Assembly (NCBI GenBank): GCA_015232335.1
Contig: JADFZV010000001.1
Location: 1 to 64,000, forward strand
Direction of reading: 5' to 3'
Length of the DNA: 64,000 bases
Source: Alphaproteobacteria bacterium
GTDB lineage: Bacteria; Pseudomonadota; Alphaproteobacteria; Rhodospirillales; WMHbin7
Under the pieces are notes generated by a model. The model ran no database searches, was not told the origin of the DNA, and worked only from the letters and a program-made list of their open reading frames with translations. Numbering within the stretch: the first letter of the stretch is position 1; each line of letters starts with the position of its first letter. Position numbers and translations under genes: made by a program. Shown here one piece after another: positions 23,544 to 32,212 of this stretch.

Positions 23544-25121
23544 CTAATTACGTTGGGCCAGATGCGACTTGTTCAGGCGCCCGCCGATGAAGAAGACCAC
23601 ACCCGACCACAGGTAACGCACGGCGCGCCTAAAAGGCAGGCAATAGAAATTCTTGAAGGCCTGCAACAGGGGCTGCGGGCGGATATAGAATTTCCACATG
23701 GCCTTTTCGATCAGATTCTTCAGTTCCTCGCGGGTGCGCCCATTGGGCACCCAGACGGCGGCATGCTCGGACAGAAGGGCATTCTGATATTTGCCCGAGC
23801 TGTCGAAATAGCCGTATTTCTGGGCATCGACCCAAAGCTCTGTGCCGGGGAAGGGTTCGGTGATGCCGAAAATGGCGTAATCGACCTGGTGGTCAAGCGC
23901 GAACTGAATGCATTTCTCGCTCTGCTCGGCCGTTTCGCCGGGCAGACCCAGCATGAAGGTGCCCGTCACCTGAATGCCCGCCTGTCTGGTCAGCCGGATG
24001 CCCTCGATGTTCTGGGCCACGGTCAGGCCCTTGTTGACCAGTTTCAACAGATCGTCATCGGCGGTCTCGAAACCGAAGCTGATCATGTAGCAGCCGGCCT
24101 TCTTCATGATGGCCAGCATGTCGGCCGACAGGGTGTTGGTGCGGGTGTAGCACATCCACCTGATCCTCCAGCCCCGGTCCAGAATGCCCTGGCAAAGGTC
24201 GAACACCCGCTTCTTGTTGGCGGTGAAGATATCGTCGTAGAACTGGAATCCGTCGTATCCCTGGTCGATCAGCCGCTCCAGGTCCTTTAGCACTCGTTCC
24301 GTCGAGTGGTAGCGGAAAGAGCGCCCGAAAGTGAGCTTGGTTTCACAGAAGGTGCATTTGAAAGGACAGCCCCGGCTGGTCAGCAGATGCGCCACCTTTG
24401 ATCCCCGGATATAGACCGGGGGAAAATATTTCTCCATCTCGAACAGATCAAGCGCATGGGCCGGAAAGATGTCGAGATTATCGACCAGCACTTCGCGCTC
24501 GTTCCTGACGATCTCGCCGTCGGCGGCTCGAAACCAGATGCCCTTGACCTGACGCAGCTTTGCCTCGTCGCCCAGCGCGTTCATCAGATTGCGCACGATG
24601 ATCTCGCCTTCCGACAAAACCACCATGTCGATCTGGGGGCTATGGAAGGCCTCATCGGGAAAGATCGTCACCTGAGGGCCGCCCAGGACCACGGTGATGA
24701 GTGGATTCACCTCTTTGGCGATCACGGCCACCGAAGCGCAGCGGCGCATGTTGGTGATATAGGCGGTCATGCCGATCAGATCGGGGGCAAAATCGGCGAT
24801 GTCCTGGGCCACCCGGCTCATCGGCCAGCCATTGACCTCGTAATCGATCAGCTGGACCTCGTGGCCCTGGTCGCGCAGAGCGGCGGCGATGAAGGCCAGG
24901 CCCAGCATGGGCAATTCGCCTGCCGCCCCCGACAGGCGACCGACATGCTCTTCCATAGTGCCGGGCGGAATGATCAGTAGAACGCGCTTCACCGGGCCTT
25001 GGCGCTCGGGCAGGGCGGTGATGCCGCTGACCGGCTTGATGACGCGGGAAATCTGCTCTTTCCTGGCCTCGGCCTCGGCTTCGTCGAAGACAGGCTGGGA
25101 CAATGGCGCGGAACTGGTCAT
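23544..25121 (-). CDS. B12-binding-domain radical SAM protein
   Basis: The 525-residue enzyme begins with about 45 residues of charged sequence, then the cobalamin-binding-like domain (RVLLIIPPG, LIGMTAYITNM, VVLGGPQVTIFP). The radical SAM core follows with Cys252, Cys256 and Cys259 in SRGCPFKCTFC. GTFMLGLPGET and a C-terminal FYIRPQPLLQAF follow, as in its neighbour at 22005 and the enzyme at 46319. It starts the three-gene operon radical SAM - radical SAM - GT-C. A strong hairpin lies 28-45 bases upstream of the ATG, in the probable leader. The substrate is unknown; anaerobic or oxygen-sensitive chemistry is expected. Confidence 0.87.
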   Translation of the reverse strand: MTSSAPLSQPVFDEAEAEARKEQISRVIKPVSGITALPERQGPVKRVLLIIPPGTMEEHVGRLSGAAGELPMLGLAFIAAALRDQGHEVQLIDYEVNGWPMSRVAQDIADFAPDLIGMTAYITNMRRCASVAVIAKEVNPLITVVLGGPQVTIFPDEAFHSPQIDMVVLSEGEIIVRNLMNALGDEAKLRQVKGIWFRAADGEIVRNEREVLVDNLDIFPAHALDLFEMEKYFPPVYIRGSKVAHLLTSRGCPFKCTFCETKLTFGRSFRYHSTERVLKDLERLIDQGYDGFQFYDDIFTANKKRVFDLCQGILDRGWRIRWMCYTRTNTLSADMLAIMKKAGCYMISFGFETADDDLLKLVNKGLTVAQNIEGIRLTRQAGIQVTGTFMLGLPGETAEQSEKCIQFALDHQVDYAIFGITEPFPGTELWVDAQKYGYFDSSGKYQNALLSEHAAVWVPNGRTREELKNLIEKAMWKFYIRPQPLLQAFKNFYCLPFRRAVRYLWSGVVFFIGGRLNKSHLAQRN

Positions 25122-25431
25122 TCGCTTCCTTCAGTCGTCGGGACCCGTCCGCCTTGTCCAAGGCGGAAAACAGGGCCAAAGCTATACGATCCTGACCGTT
25201 TCCCGGCAACTCCTTAAAGATGGCATTCCGCCCCGGTCTTCCCAAACCCTTTCTGGGGGAGAACCGTCCCTACGCCGGGGGCATGCCCGCCGCTGACCGG
25301 TTGCCATCGGCCCCCGAAGGTATTATGGATGGGGCGCCGTCCTTGGCCGGGTCGCCCCCAGCGCATGAACAGCGCCTTGTTATTCCCAGTCTTTTTAGAC
25401 AAAAGCGGCCTTCGCCGGTCTTGGTGAGATC
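25122..25431. other. Divergent intergenic region with hairpin
   Basis: These 310 bases lie between the minus-strand radical SAM pair and the plus-strand methyltransferase. Besides the 25149-25166 inverted repeat, no gene, RNA or clear promoter was found. Short frames here are GC-rich shadows without matching ribosome binding sites. Confidence 0.5.
25149..25166. repeat. Perfect inverted repeat in radical SAM operon leader
   Basis: CCGCCTTG-TC-CAAGGCGG forms an 18-base hairpin with 8-bp arms (or 7-bp arms and a 4-base loop). It lies 28 bases upstream of the minus-strand ATG at 25121, probably inside the leader. No T-run follows on either strand, so it is less likely to be a simple terminator. 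It may be an operator or an RNA leader hairpin. Confidence 0.45.
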
Positions 25432-26310
25432 ATGAAATTATGCCTTTCCTGCCAGCATGAATTTTCGGGCCATGACTGGGCTTGTCCCGGTTGCGGCTTC
25501 GCGCCTGAGGAACGCCAAGGCTTCAAATGCTTTTCGCCGGAACTGGCCGAGCAGGGAAACTCCTTTGACGTCAAAAGCTTCGAGGGCTTGGCCCGGGTCG
25601 AGGAAAAAAGCTTCTGGTTTCCGCCCCGCAACCGCTTGATTCTGTGGGCGCTGGGCCATTATTTCCCCCACTGCCATTCCTTCATGGAGATGGGCTGCGG
25701 CACCGGCTATGTGCTGAAGGGGCTGCGCGAAGCCTGGCCGAACCTGCATCTTTTGGGCACCGACATCTATGTCGAGGGTCTGGCCACGGCCCGCAAGCGT
25801 TTGCCGGGGCCGGTCGAGCTGATTCAGGCCGACGGCATGTCCCTGCCCTTTCGCAACGAATTTGATGTCGTGGGCGCTTTCGACGTGGTCGAACATATCG
25901 ATGACGATGTCGGCGTCTTGCAAGAAATGGCGCGCGCTGTGCGTCCGGGCGGGGGCGTCATGGTCATCGTGCCCCAGCACAAATTCATGTGGAGCCGGGT
26001 TGACGATCTGGCCCAGCACAAACGGCGCTACTCCAGGCGCCAGTTGAACGAGGCGGCCAGGAAGGCCGGCCTGCAGATTATCCGCACCATGACCTTTGCC
26101 GCCTGGACCTTTCCCTTTCAGATGGCGTCCCGCATGCTGTCCAAGCAAAAGGGCGACACCCTGGCCGAGGTGCTGGAGCTGCACATGCACCCCCTGGTCC
26201 ATGGCTCGTTCAAACTGATGCTGGATGCGGAATTCAACACCTTGCGCCGAGGCGTCAACTATCCCTTCGGCGCTTCGCTGATGCTGGTGGCGCGCCGCCC
26301 CCTGGGGTAA
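25432..26310 (+). CDS. SAM-dependent methyltransferase with N-terminal zinc ribbon
   Basis: The 292-residue protein starts with a four-cysteine ribbon (Cys4, Cys7, Cys18, Cys21) that probably binds zinc. A class I methyltransferase domain follows, with EMGCGTG at 86-92, GTDIYVEGL for motif II and DVVGAFDVVEHIDDD for motif IV. The substrate is unknown; the position at the head of a glycan operon suggests methylation of a sugar or lipid-linked sugar. The next gene starts 88 bases later across a nine-G tract. The start ATG gives the complete ribbon. Confidence 0.85.
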   Translation: MKLCLSCQHEFSGHDWACPGCGFAPEERQGFKCFSPELAEQGNSFDVKSFEGLARVEEKSFWFPPRNRLILWALGHYFPHCHSFMEMGCGTGYVLKGLREAWPNLHLLGTDIYVEGLATARKRLPGPVELIQADGMSLPFRNEFDVVGAFDVVEHIDDDVGVLQEMARAVRPGGGVMVIVPQHKFMWSRVDDLAQHKRRYSRRQLNEAARKAGLQIIRTMTFAAWTFPFQMASRMLSKQKGDTLAEVLELHMHPLVHGSFKLMLDAEFNTLRRGVNYPFGASLMLVARRPLG

Positions 26311-26328
26311 GGACCTTCTTGCGAAGGC

Positions 26329-26337
26329 GGGGGGGGG
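26329..26337 (+). repeat. Nine-base poly-G tract in an intergenic region
   Basis: Nine consecutive G residues lie in the 88-base gap between the methyltransferase and epimerase genes, about 62 bases before the epimerase ATG. Such tracts can change length by slippage and alter promoter spacing, but no promoter elements were confidently placed around this one. In GC-rich DNA a few such runs occur by chance. Confidence 0.6.
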
Positions 26338-26398
26338 AAGTTATGGTACAGCCCCTTCGCCCGGGGGCGGCCCACTTGCGTTTCGGATGTGAATTTTC

Positions 26399-27388
26399 AT
26401 GATGAAAAATAGTTACTTAGTCACCGGCGGCACCGGATTCATCGGCGCCGCTCTGGTTCGCAGGCTGGCGGCTGGCGGTGCCATGGTGCGCGTTCTTGAT
26501 AATGATTCCCGGGGCCGGGGGCACCGCCTGGCTGGCTTTAAGGGCAAGATCGAGATCGTTACCGCCGACATCCGCGATTACGAAGCGGTGCGCAAGGCGG
26601 CCCAGGGCATGGAGTCGGTGCTGCATCTGGCCTTCATCAACGGCACCGAATTCTTCTACAACCGCCCCAAGGACGTTCTCGACGTTGGTGTGCGCGGCAT
26701 GTTGAACGTGCTGGACGCCTGCAAGGATGCGGGCATTCGCGATCTCGTGCTGGCTTCAAGCTCCGAGGTTTATCAAACCCCGCCCCAGGTGCCGACCGCC
26801 GAGGATGCGCCCTTAAGCGTTCCCGATCCGATGAATCCCCGCTATTCCTATGGCGGCGGCAAGATCATCAGCGAATTGTTGGCGATCAACTGGGGGCGCA
26901 CGGAATTCGACCGCGTTCTCATTTTCCGTCCGCACAATGTGTATGGTCCTGATATGGGCTGGGAACATGTGCTGCCCCAGTTCGTGCTGCGCATGAGGGA
27001 CTTGGCTGCAAAAAGCGCTGCCGACCCCCTGGATTTTCCCATCCAGGGCACCGGCGAGGAAACCCGGGCCTTCTGCCATATCGACGACTTTGCCGACGGC
27101 GTGATGACGATGATGGACAAGGGCGAGCACCTGAACATCTATCACATCGGGACGATGGAAGAAGTCAGCATGCGCCATGCGGCGGAACTGACTGGGCGCT
27201 ATTTCAAGCGCGGTCTTCGGTTGATTCCGGGGCCGCTGCAGGTGGGCGGCACGTTGCGCCGCTGCCCGGATATTTCCAAGCTGGCCGGGCTGGGCTTCAA
27301 GCCCCGCATCAGCCTGGCCGAGGGCTTGCCTGATCTGGCCCGCTGGTACGACGCCAACGCGCATCTCAATCCGCACACCCCGGCATGA
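26399..27388 (+). CDS. NAD-dependent sugar epimerase/dehydratase
   Basis: The 329-residue extended short-chain dehydrogenase has TGGTGFIG (9-16) for NAD(P) binding. Its catalytic Tyr151-x3-Lys155 lies in YSYGGGKIISE, preceded by the SSSEVYQ segment that supplies the active-site serine. It likely epimerises, dehydrates or reduces a nucleotide sugar. RPHNVYGPDMGWEHV resembles enzymes of the GalE/RmlB group, but I cannot name the sugar. The start has two adjacent ATG codons, with 26399 used here. It overlaps the following GT-C gene by four bases and begins a six-gene operon to 32212. Confidence 0.88.
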   Translation: MMKNSYLVTGGTGFIGAALVRRLAAGGAMVRVLDNDSRGRGHRLAGFKGKIEIVTADIRDYEAVRKAAQGMESVLHLAFINGTEFFYNRPKDVLDVGVRGMLNVLDACKDAGIRDLVLASSSEVYQTPPQVPTAEDAPLSVPDPMNPRYSYGGGKIISELLAINWGRTEFDRVLIFRPHNVYGPDMGWEHVLPQFVLRMRDLAAKSAADPLDFPIQGTGEETRAFCHIDDFADGVMTMMDKGEHLNIYHIGTMEEVSMRHAAELTGRYFKRGLRLIPGPLQVGGTLRRCPDISKLAGLGFKPRISLAEGLPDLARWYDANAHLNPHTPA

Positions 27389-28887
27389 TCCGTTCCTGGT
27401 CCTGGCTGGAGCGCGCGGCCCTGCTGACGGCGGGCTTGTGTCTGGCGTTGATGGCGATCAGGACCGGCTCGGCGATTTCCTTTGCAGAACCGTTGCATGT
27501 GGTAACCAGCGGCACCGAACACGGCCCGCTGTTCACCATCTGGAAATCCATGACCGGGGCTTCGATCGCCACGGATCGCCACGACATTCCCTATGATTCG
27601 ACGGTCTACAACTGGCTGTTCTACCGGCTTTACGGGCTTTTCTGCGGGTTGATCCTGGCCGCCTTCGGGCTGCAGGACGAATGGCTGCCCACACTGGCGC
27701 GTCTATTGACCCTGCTCGCCCTGCCCCTGACGGCTCTGGCCGCACGCGCTGCCTTTCTGCGCATGCAAGACGGCGCCATAGGCAATTCCGGGCGACCGGC
27801 AACGATTTTGGCCGTGTTTCTGGCGTCAGGGCCACTGATCGGCTTCTGGGCGGTGACGGCAAGGCCCGATCTCTGGGCCATGCTGATCGAAATCCTGGCC
27901 GTCGTCTGCTATTGGCGCTTGGAATCGACCAGCCGGGCCAAAGCGGTTCTGGCTTTTGCGGCCCTGGCGCTGGTTGCCTGGTCGATGAAGCAGACCAACA
28001 TCTTCTCGCTGGCCGGTCTGGGGCTTTATCTGTTGGTTCGCTGGCGTTGGCGCGATCTGTTCTTGCTGTCTGGCCTGTCCGTGGCGGGCTGGGGGGCGAC
28101 GCTGCTTCTGGGCGGCCCTGAATTCGTGAAAAATCTTCTCTTCGTCGGCATTCCCTTTAATTTCCAGGCGATGCACCCCTTCCTGGTTCTTAAGGGAGCG
28201 CTATTGAAGACGCTGCCGATTCTGACCCTGCTGGGTGCGGGGCTTCTTCTGGTTTTAAAGCCGTCGCCGGATCGGCCAAAGCTGATCAGGGACGAGCGGC
28301 TGGTTTTTGCGCTGTGCGGGCTGGGGGCATCGTTCCTGTTGGCCTTCGCCACCAGCGTACAGGAGGGCAGCGCCGAAAATTACTATTTCATCCCCGCTTT
28401 CTTCGCCGCCCTGGCGGGCGTTCGCCTCTTGGCGGTTTTTGGCCCCACGCCCCTTTGGGTGCGGGGTCTGCAAGGCCTCGGCTGGGTGGCCATGAGCCTG
28501 GCCCTTCTCATGATTTTCGGGGGCCGGGCTGGCACTATGTCGGTGCGCCATCAGCATGCTGCCTTCGTGGCGCAACGCCAATGCCTGCAAGACCTGACGC
28601 CGCCCTATTTCGTCAAGGACGATTATCTGTCCCTGCCCTGGATGTCGCGGCCCAATCCACCCTTTCCCCTGTCCTATTCCTATTTCGACGAGCGGCGTGT
28701 CCAGCATCCCTTCCAGCAGGGCGGCATCGGCGGCCTGATCGGCGAGGGCTTTTTCACCACGCTGGCCTTCGTGGCCGACGATCCCCCGGAAATGCTGGAC
28801 GGCACCTCCTTGAGCGGCTACACCCGAAGGCCGGGGAGTTGTGCCGGAATGGTGTTCATGGATCGAGCGGCGGGAGCGGGCCAGTGA
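27385..28887 (+). CDS. Polytopic membrane protein, probable GT-C glycosyltransferase or polymerase
   Basis: The 500-residue protein has roughly ten hydrophobic helices and little recognisable sequence. The loop after the first helix (EHGPLFTIWKSMTG) and the overall layout resemble GT-C type enzymes that use lipid-linked sugars at the outer face of the inner membrane. A Wzy-like polymerase cannot be excluded. It is bounded by four-base overlaps with the epimerase and Nudix genes, so it is cotranslated within the glycan operon. Function is inferred from topology and context only. Confidence 0.6.
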   Translation: MIRSWSWLERAALLTAGLCLALMAIRTGSAISFAEPLHVVTSGTEHGPLFTIWKSMTGASIATDRHDIPYDSTVYNWLFYRLYGLFCGLILAAFGLQDEWLPTLARLLTLLALPLTALAARAAFLRMQDGAIGNSGRPATILAVFLASGPLIGFWAVTARPDLWAMLIEILAVVCYWRLESTSRAKAVLAFAALALVAWSMKQTNIFSLAGLGLYLLVRWRWRDLFLLSGLSVAGWGATLLLGGPEFVKNLLFVGIPFNFQAMHPFLVLKGALLKTLPILTLLGAGLLLVLKPSPDRPKLIRDERLVFALCGLGASFLLAFATSVQEGSAENYYFIPAFFAALAGVRLLAVFGPTPLWVRGLQGLGWVAMSLALLMIFGGRAGTMSVRHQHAAFVAQRQCLQDLTPPYFVKDDYLSLPWMSRPNPPFPLSYSYFDERRVQHPFQQGGIGGLIGEGFFTTLAFVADDPPEMLDGTSLSGYTRRPGSCAGMVFMDRAAGAGQ

Positions 28888-29432
28888 GCGTTGCCTTGGA
28901 ACAGGTCGAGGCCTTCGCGACACCTTGGTTCAAGCTGGTGGCGAAAAAACCGATCGGTAGCGACGAGGCGCCGCATTATTCGATCGCCACCGCCGACTAT
29001 GTCGCCGTGCTGGCCCTGACCGACAGGAACGAGGTTCTTCTGGTCAGCCAGTTTCGCCCCGCTGTCGAATGCGAGACGGTCGAATTGCCAAGCGGGCATC
29101 TGGAACCCGGCGAAACGCCTGAGGCGGGGGCCAGGCGTGAACTATTAGAGGAAACCGGGTTTAACGCCTCGGCGCTGACCTTCCTGGGCGTGCTGAAGCC
29201 CGATGTCGGGCGCCTGGGCAACCGTCTCTGGTGCTATTTCGCAACGGCTTGCGATTCCGGGCAGCCTCCCTCGGAGCCTGGCGTAGCGCTTCAAATATGG
29301 CCGCTTCAGCGCTTGCTGGCGGAGTTGGTCCAACCGAAGCGCTTCGATCACGCTTTGCATCTGGCCGTACTGGCTCTGGCTCTGGGCCAGGGCCTGCTGA
29401 AGCTTCCCCCGCTCGACAAGGATCCGACATGA
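28884..29432 (+). CDS. Nudix hydrolase (NDP-sugar-type)
   Basis: The 182-residue protein carries a complete Nudix box: Gly71, Glu77, Arg85-Glu86, Glu89-Glu90 and Gly92 in GHLEPGETPEAGARRELLEE. Such enzymes cleave nucleoside diphosphates linked to another group, here perhaps an NDP-sugar in the surrounding pathway, or act as a housekeeping ADP-ribose pyrophosphatase. The GTG start was chosen because it overlaps the preceding stop as GTGA and the following methyltransferase overlaps as ATGA. A Nudix gene held inside a glycan operon by overlaps on both sides is unusual and argues for a role in that pathway. Confidence 0.88.
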   Translation: MSVALEQVEAFATPWFKLVAKKPIGSDEAPHYSIATADYVAVLALTDRNEVLLVSQFRPAVECETVELPSGHLEPGETPEAGARRELLEETGFNASALTFLGVLKPDVGRLGNRLWCYFATACDSGQPPSEPGVALQIWPLQRLLAELVQPKRFDHALHLAVLALALGQGLLKLPPLDKDPT

Positions 29433-30682
29433 GCGTCACCGGATTTTCCATTCGCCCCCGCGCCACCTGCCGCATCTGCGGCGCAACACCGCTTGAGACC
29501 TATCTCGATCTGACCGATCAGCCGCCCTCGAATTCCTTCATAGCGCCCGAGGCGCTGGCGCAAGAAAAGCGCTTTCCGCTGCAAGTAGCCCTTTGCACGC
29601 GGTGCGGCTTTTCCCAATTGAACAACATCGTGGCCTCGGACCAGATTTTCGACGACTATCTGTACCTGTCCTCGACCTCGCGCGCGCTTTGCAACCACTA
29701 CCAGACGTTGATCGATCAGGCGCTGGCGCGATTCAACTCGGCGCAAAACGCCCTGGCGGTCGATATCGGCTGCAATGACGGAATCATGCTGAAGCGCTAT
29801 CCCGCGGGGCGCTGCCGTCTTTTGGGCATCGAACCTTCTTCGGCGGGACGCTATGCCCGCGAGGCCGGTTTCGAGGTCGTCGACGCCTTCTTTGACCGCG
29901 AGCTGGCCGCCCAGATCGTGGCCAGTCACGGACAGGCCTCGATCATCACCGCCACCAACGTGTTTGCGCATGTCGACGACATCGCCTCCTTCGCGGGCGG
30001 CATCGCCCGCCTGCTGGCCCCACAAGGGGTCTATATCATCGAATTTCCCTATGCCCGCGACATGATCGACCGTTTGTATTTCGACACGATCTATCACGAG
30101 CACCTCTCCTATCTGTCGTTGACCCCGCTCGAGCGCCTGTTTAGCGGGCTCGGCCTGCGCTCCTTCCATGTCGAACGCGCCGAGATCGGCGCCTCGGGTC
30201 CTGCCCTGCGCCTGTTCGTCTGTCTGAAGGACGCGGACCATGCCACCAGCGAGGCCTATCTCGCCATGCGGGCCGAAGAAGAGGCCTGGGGCATTGATCG
30301 CCCTGAGCGCTACCGCGACTTCGCGCAAAGGGTCGGGGCCTTTCGCCAGGACATGCTGAAACTGATTGCCGACCTGCAAGGCCAGGGTGCGAAGATCGGA
30401 GCCATGGGCGCTCCCGCCAAAGGCAACACCATGCTGAATTATCTGGGGCTGGGGCCTGGACAGATTCCGGCGGTGGCCGAGAACAACGATCTCAAGGTGG
30501 GCAAGCTGACGCCGGGCAGCCACATTCCCATCGTATCCGACGAGGATTTTCTGAAGATGGGATTTACCCACGCCCTGCTGTTGACCTGGAACTACGCCGA
30601 TTTCTTTTTGAAGAACTCGGCCTTTGTCAAGCAGGGCGGAAAATTCATTCTGCCCTTCCCGCAACCCCACGTCGCTCCTTAA
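29429..30682 (+). CDS. Sugar C-methyltransferase (TylC3/NovU-like architecture)
   Basis: The 417-residue protein has the three-part layout of deoxysugar C-methyltransferases. First is an N-terminal zinc-binding domain (Cys14, Cys17, Cys56, Cys59). Next comes a class I SAM domain (DIGCNDG at 112-118, ATNVFAHVDD for the catalytic region). A C-terminal domain has GAMGAPAKGNTMLNYLG. NovU and TylC3 methylate carbon 3 or 5 of keto-deoxysugars; the same type of reaction is likely here. The substrate is not known. The ATG overlaps the Nudix stop by four bases, and an NAD epimerase gene follows after seven bases. Confidence 0.88.
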   Translation: MSVTGFSIRPRATCRICGATPLETYLDLTDQPPSNSFIAPEALAQEKRFPLQVALCTRCGFSQLNNIVASDQIFDDYLYLSSTSRALCNHYQTLIDQALARFNSAQNALAVDIGCNDGIMLKRYPAGRCRLLGIEPSSAGRYAREAGFEVVDAFFDRELAAQIVASHGQASIITATNVFAHVDDIASFAGGIARLLAPQGVYIIEFPYARDMIDRLYFDTIYHEHLSYLSLTPLERLFSGLGLRSFHVERAEIGASGPALRLFVCLKDADHATSEAYLAMRAEEEAWGIDRPERYRDFAQRVGAFRQDMLKLIADLQGQGAKIGAMGAPAKGNTMLNYLGLGPGQIPAVAENNDLKVGKLTPGSHIPIVSDEDFLKMGFTHALLLTWNYADFFLKNSAFVKQGGKFILPFPQPHVAP

Positions 30683-30689
30683 GGCCGCC

Positions 30690-31475
30690 GTGCGCATCCT
30701 CGTCATCGGAGCCAAGGGTTTCATCGGCCAGCACCTGACCAGGGCGCTGGAGGCCGACGGCCACGACATGACGACGGTGGGCAAGGGAGACATCCTGCCA
30801 AATGTCTTTTTCGATGCCGTCATCGACTGCAACGGCGATGCCAGGCGCTTTTGGGCGGGCGAGAATCCAAAAGACAGTTTCGACGTCACGGTGGCTGCCA
30901 CCGCCCAGCGTGTGCTCGCCCTTAAAACCAAAGTTTATGTCTATCTGTCGACCGTGGATATTTACGGTACTGGCCGGTCGGCGCAGGCCACCTCTCGGGA
31001 AGATGCCCCCATCGACATCAAGGGGCTCGACACATATGGCTTTCACAAGCTGATGGCCGAACGGCTGGTCGCTTTTCATGCGCCGTCACATGTGATCTTG
31101 CGACTGGGCACGGTGATCGGGCCGGGCCTTAAGAAGAATCCGGTCTATGACGCCACGCACGGACTGCCCATCCGCCAGACGAAGGACAGCACACTCACCC
31201 TGATCGATCTGGAAACCATCGCCAAGGCCATGCGGGCCCTGCTCGTCCAGGAGGCTCGGGGCATCTTCAACCTGACCGCCAAGGCGTCGCTGGGCGTCGG
31301 CGAGATGATCGAAACGGTGGCGCGCCACCAAGGAAGCAAGGGGAGCGATTTCGTGTTTCACCCCGATCTGTTGCATACCGATTACGACGTCAATGTCGAA
31401 GCGATCGAGCACTTTCTATCCCTGCCCAGCTCGCTTGCCATGCTTGATACCTATCTTGAAGGCCTGCGCGCATGA
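30690..31475 (+). CDS. NAD-dependent epimerase/reductase, short form
   Basis: The 261-residue extended SDR has GAKGFIG (7-13) for nucleotide binding and Tyr116-x3-Lys120 (TYGFHK) for catalysis, with STVDIYG supplying the serine. It is shorter than typical sugar epimerases (about 310-330), mainly in the C-terminal half, where the substrate-binding region ends early. A 4-ketoreductase acting after the C-methyltransferase would fit the order of genes. The start is GTG at 30690. It overlaps the GT2 that follows by four bases. Confidence 0.8.
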   Translation: MRILVIGAKGFIGQHLTRALEADGHDMTTVGKGDILPNVFFDAVIDCNGDARRFWAGENPKDSFDVTVAATAQRVLALKTKVYVYLSTVDIYGTGRSAQATSREDAPIDIKGLDTYGFHKLMAERLVAFHAPSHVILRLGTVIGPGLKKNPVYDATHGLPIRQTKDSTLTLIDLETIAKAMRALLVQEARGIFNLTAKASLGVGEMIETVARHQGSKGSDFVFHPDLLHTDYDVNVEAIEHFLSLPSSLAMLDTYLEGLRA

Positions 31476-32212
31476 GCGGCCATGAACTCGACATCGTCAT
31501 TCCGGTCTATAACGAGGGCGTCAACATCCTGCCGGTGTTGAAGGGATTTCGCGAGAAGGTCAAAACGCCCTTCCGAGTCCTTATCTGCTACGACTTTGAG
31601 CAAGACGATACGTTGCCCGCCATCGCCAGTCTGCCCCAGGACATGCTCGATCTGGTCTTGGTGCGCAACCACGAGCGCGGCCCGCATGCCGCAGTGCGCG
31701 CAGGCTTTGCCGCCAGCACGGCCAGGGCCGTTCTGGTCTATATGGCCGACGACGACTATAATATCGGCCTGATCGATCGCATGATGGAGGAATTCAGGAA
31801 CGGCGCCGACATCGTGGCGGCCAGCCGGTTCATGCCGGGCGGGCATATGGAGGGTGGCCCCTTCTTCAAGGCGTTGCTGGCGCGCGCCGCGACCTTCTCG
31901 ATCTATCATTTCGGTCGGGCCCCCATTCACGACGCGACCAATGCCTTCAAGCTGTTCTCAAGGCGCGTGCTGGACGAGATCGAGATCGAATCACGGCGCG
32001 GCTTCACCTTCGCCATCGAGCTGATGGTCAAGGCTTCGCGCATGGGCTGGAAGGTGGTCGAACTGCCCGCCCAGTGGTTCGAGCGTACCGACAAGCCCAG
32101 CCGCTTCAACATCTCGGCCTGGATGGGCGATTATCTGCACTGGTATCTCTATGCCTTTGCCACCTTCTGGCTGCGCAAGGGTCCGGGCAGCGTGAAGCGC
32201 AAGAAAAGTTAG
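31472..32212 (+). CDS. Glycosyltransferase family 2 (polyprenyl-phosphate sugar synthase-like)
   Basis: The 246-residue GT-A protein begins LDIVIPVYNEGVNILP and has an acidic metal-binding motif in YMADDDYN (about 90-97), followed by SRFMPGG and a late FAIELMVKA. The set resembles dolichol-phosphate mannose synthase relatives, although the usual DGS-type motif is replaced by CYDFEQDD. No membrane helix is obvious, so it is probably peripheral. It is the last gene of the 26.4-32.2 kb operon and interlocks by four bases with the convergent UDP-sugar dehydrogenase gene. Confidence 0.83.
   Translation: MSGHELDIVIPVYNEGVNILPVLKGFREKVKTPFRVLICYDFEQDDTLPAIASLPQDMLDLVLVRNHERGPHAAVRAGFAASTARAVLVYMADDDYNIGLIDRMMEEFRNGADIVAASRFMPGGHMEGGPFFKALLARAATFSIYHFGRAPIHDATNAFKLFSRRVLDEIEIESRRGFTFAIELMVKASRMGWKVVELPAQWFERTDKPSRFNISAWMGDYLHWYLYAFATFWLRKGPGSVKRKKS

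Noticed and set aside
25122..25431. Cobalamin or SAM riboswitch upstream of the radical SAM pair
   Set aside because: I could not find a B12-box or SAM-riboswitch core. Only a simple hairpin is present.
29348..30931. Minus-strand frame of 527 residues opposite the C-methyltransferase
   Set aside because: It crosses three plus-strand genes with recognised domains and has no motif of its own.
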